NCBI GenBank assembly: GCA_029266295.1
Contig: JAQSXD010000293.1
Location: forward strand, 1-5,388
Direction: 5' to 3'
Length of the DNA stretch: 5,388 bases
DNA from: Bacillota bacterium
Lineage (GTDB): Bacteria > Bacillota > Clostridia > Peptostreptococcales > Anaerovoracaceae
In this document: piece after piece, positions 5,103-5,388 of the stretch
How the letters are laid out: each line of letters begins with the position of its first letter
Position numbering within the stretch: position 1 is the first letter of the stretch
Translations under genes and position numbers: made by a program
Notes under the pieces: generated by a model
The model's input: only the letters and a program-made list of their open reading frames with translations
What the model was told of the DNA's origin: nothing
Databases searched by the model: none

Positions 5103-5318
5103 ATGAATGCATCAGTTGAAACTCCACCCGAACACTTAAGCGACCTTAAGGTCGAATTCGCCAATGAAACCGGATCAGATATGTCTCAGTATAACAAGAT
5201 GGATAAGGCCAATTTAACTTCACGGCAAAATGGTTATGTAGGAGGCTATATCGGAGGAATCATGACGAAAAAGCTTACAGATATGGCAAAAGCACAGCTT
5301 AATGGAAACAGGTCATAA
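5103..5318 (+). CDS. Alpha/beta-type small acid-soluble spore protein (SASP), 71 aa
   Basis: SASPs of this type coat forespore DNA, protect it from UV and heat, and are degraded on germination by the GPR protease. Residues 12-24 hold the N-terminal motif LSDLKVEFANETG with K-x-E-F-A (16-20), where GPR should cut after E18. Residues 36-68 hold the DNA-binding C-terminal motif ANLTSRQNGYVGG, then MTKKL and MAKAQLNG. Relative to the family consensus (N-G-x-V-G-G-x-M-x-K-K) there is a four-residue insertion, YIGG, after VGG. The length is normal. ATG at 5103 has AAGGAAGGTGAT (5085-5096) upstream; in-frame ATGs at 5034 and 5082 lack one. It is a single gene, divergent from the chemoreceptor, with a strong hairpin after it. 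It is most like clostridial SASPs (LTSRQNGYVGG rather than Bacillus SRANGSVGG). Confidence 0.92.
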   Translation: MNASVETPPEHLSDLKVEFANETGSDMSQYNKMDKANLTSRQNGYVGGYIGGIMTKKLTDMAKAQLNGNRS

Positions 5319-5338
5319 TCAAGTAAGCCAATCATAAG

Positions 5339-5375
5339 AATCCGGCAGAAATCCTTCTGCCGGATTCATCCATTT
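5339..5375 (+). terminator. Strong hairpin terminator after the SASP gene
   Basis: AATCCGGCAGAA (5339-5350) and TTCTGCCGGATT (5355-5366) form a perfect 12-bp stem with an ATCC loop, 20 bases after the stop codon. The following CATCCATTTTA is only moderately T-rich. The stem's flanking A and T runs allow it to work in both directions. Confidence 0.75.
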
Positions 5376-5388
5376 TATCAGCATTTAC

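Overview
The window looks like chromosomal DNA from an anaerobic, endospore-forming and motile Firmicute, most likely class Clostridia. The evidence is strong AAGGAGG-type ribosome binding sites, an alpha/beta-type small acid-soluble spore protein (SASP), two CotF-like spore coat proteins, and a large chemotaxis receptor behind a SigD-type promoter. I cannot name the genus. I see no rRNA, tRNA, CRISPR array, insertion sequence or phage gene.

Layout: (1) 9-200 (-) is a 63-residue SASP-like small protein, divergent from (2) 328-537 (+), a 69-residue hydrophilic protein with a duplicated RDNF(R/K)NI motif that appears to start at a rare ACG codon and ends before a terminator at about 622-652. 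(3) 719-1033 and 1127-1417 (+) are a pair of CotF-family coat-like genes, with a terminator at 1454-1490. (4) 1418-1695 holds a possible 22-codon mini-ORF (1512-1580) followed by two GC-rich hairpins with interchangeable arms, where the plus-strand genes meet the receptor gene. (5) 1696-4752 (-) is a 1018-residue methyl-accepting chemotaxis protein: sCache-like extracellular sensor, two membrane helices, a membrane-proximal HAMP, a second HAMP-like unit, nine further HAMP-like units with an almost exact 45-residue period, and the signalling hairpin. (6) 4753-5102 is a 350-base divergent intergenic region with the SigD-type promoter of the receptor (-) and, in front of the SASP gene, four imperfect repeats of about 25 bp and a SigG-like -10 box. 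(7) 5103-5318 (+) is an alpha/beta-type SASP with a four-residue insertion in its conserved C-terminal motif, followed by a strong hairpin.

Biologically this is a cluster of small sporulation genes (forespore DNA-protecting SASPs, mother-cell coat proteins) wrapped around a vegetative motility gene. The chemoreceptor and spore genes probably do not act together; their promoters imply different cell states. The most notable points are the long regular poly-HAMP array, the ACG start, the divergent SASP-like protein at the left end, and the tandem repeats upstream of the right-hand SASP gene.
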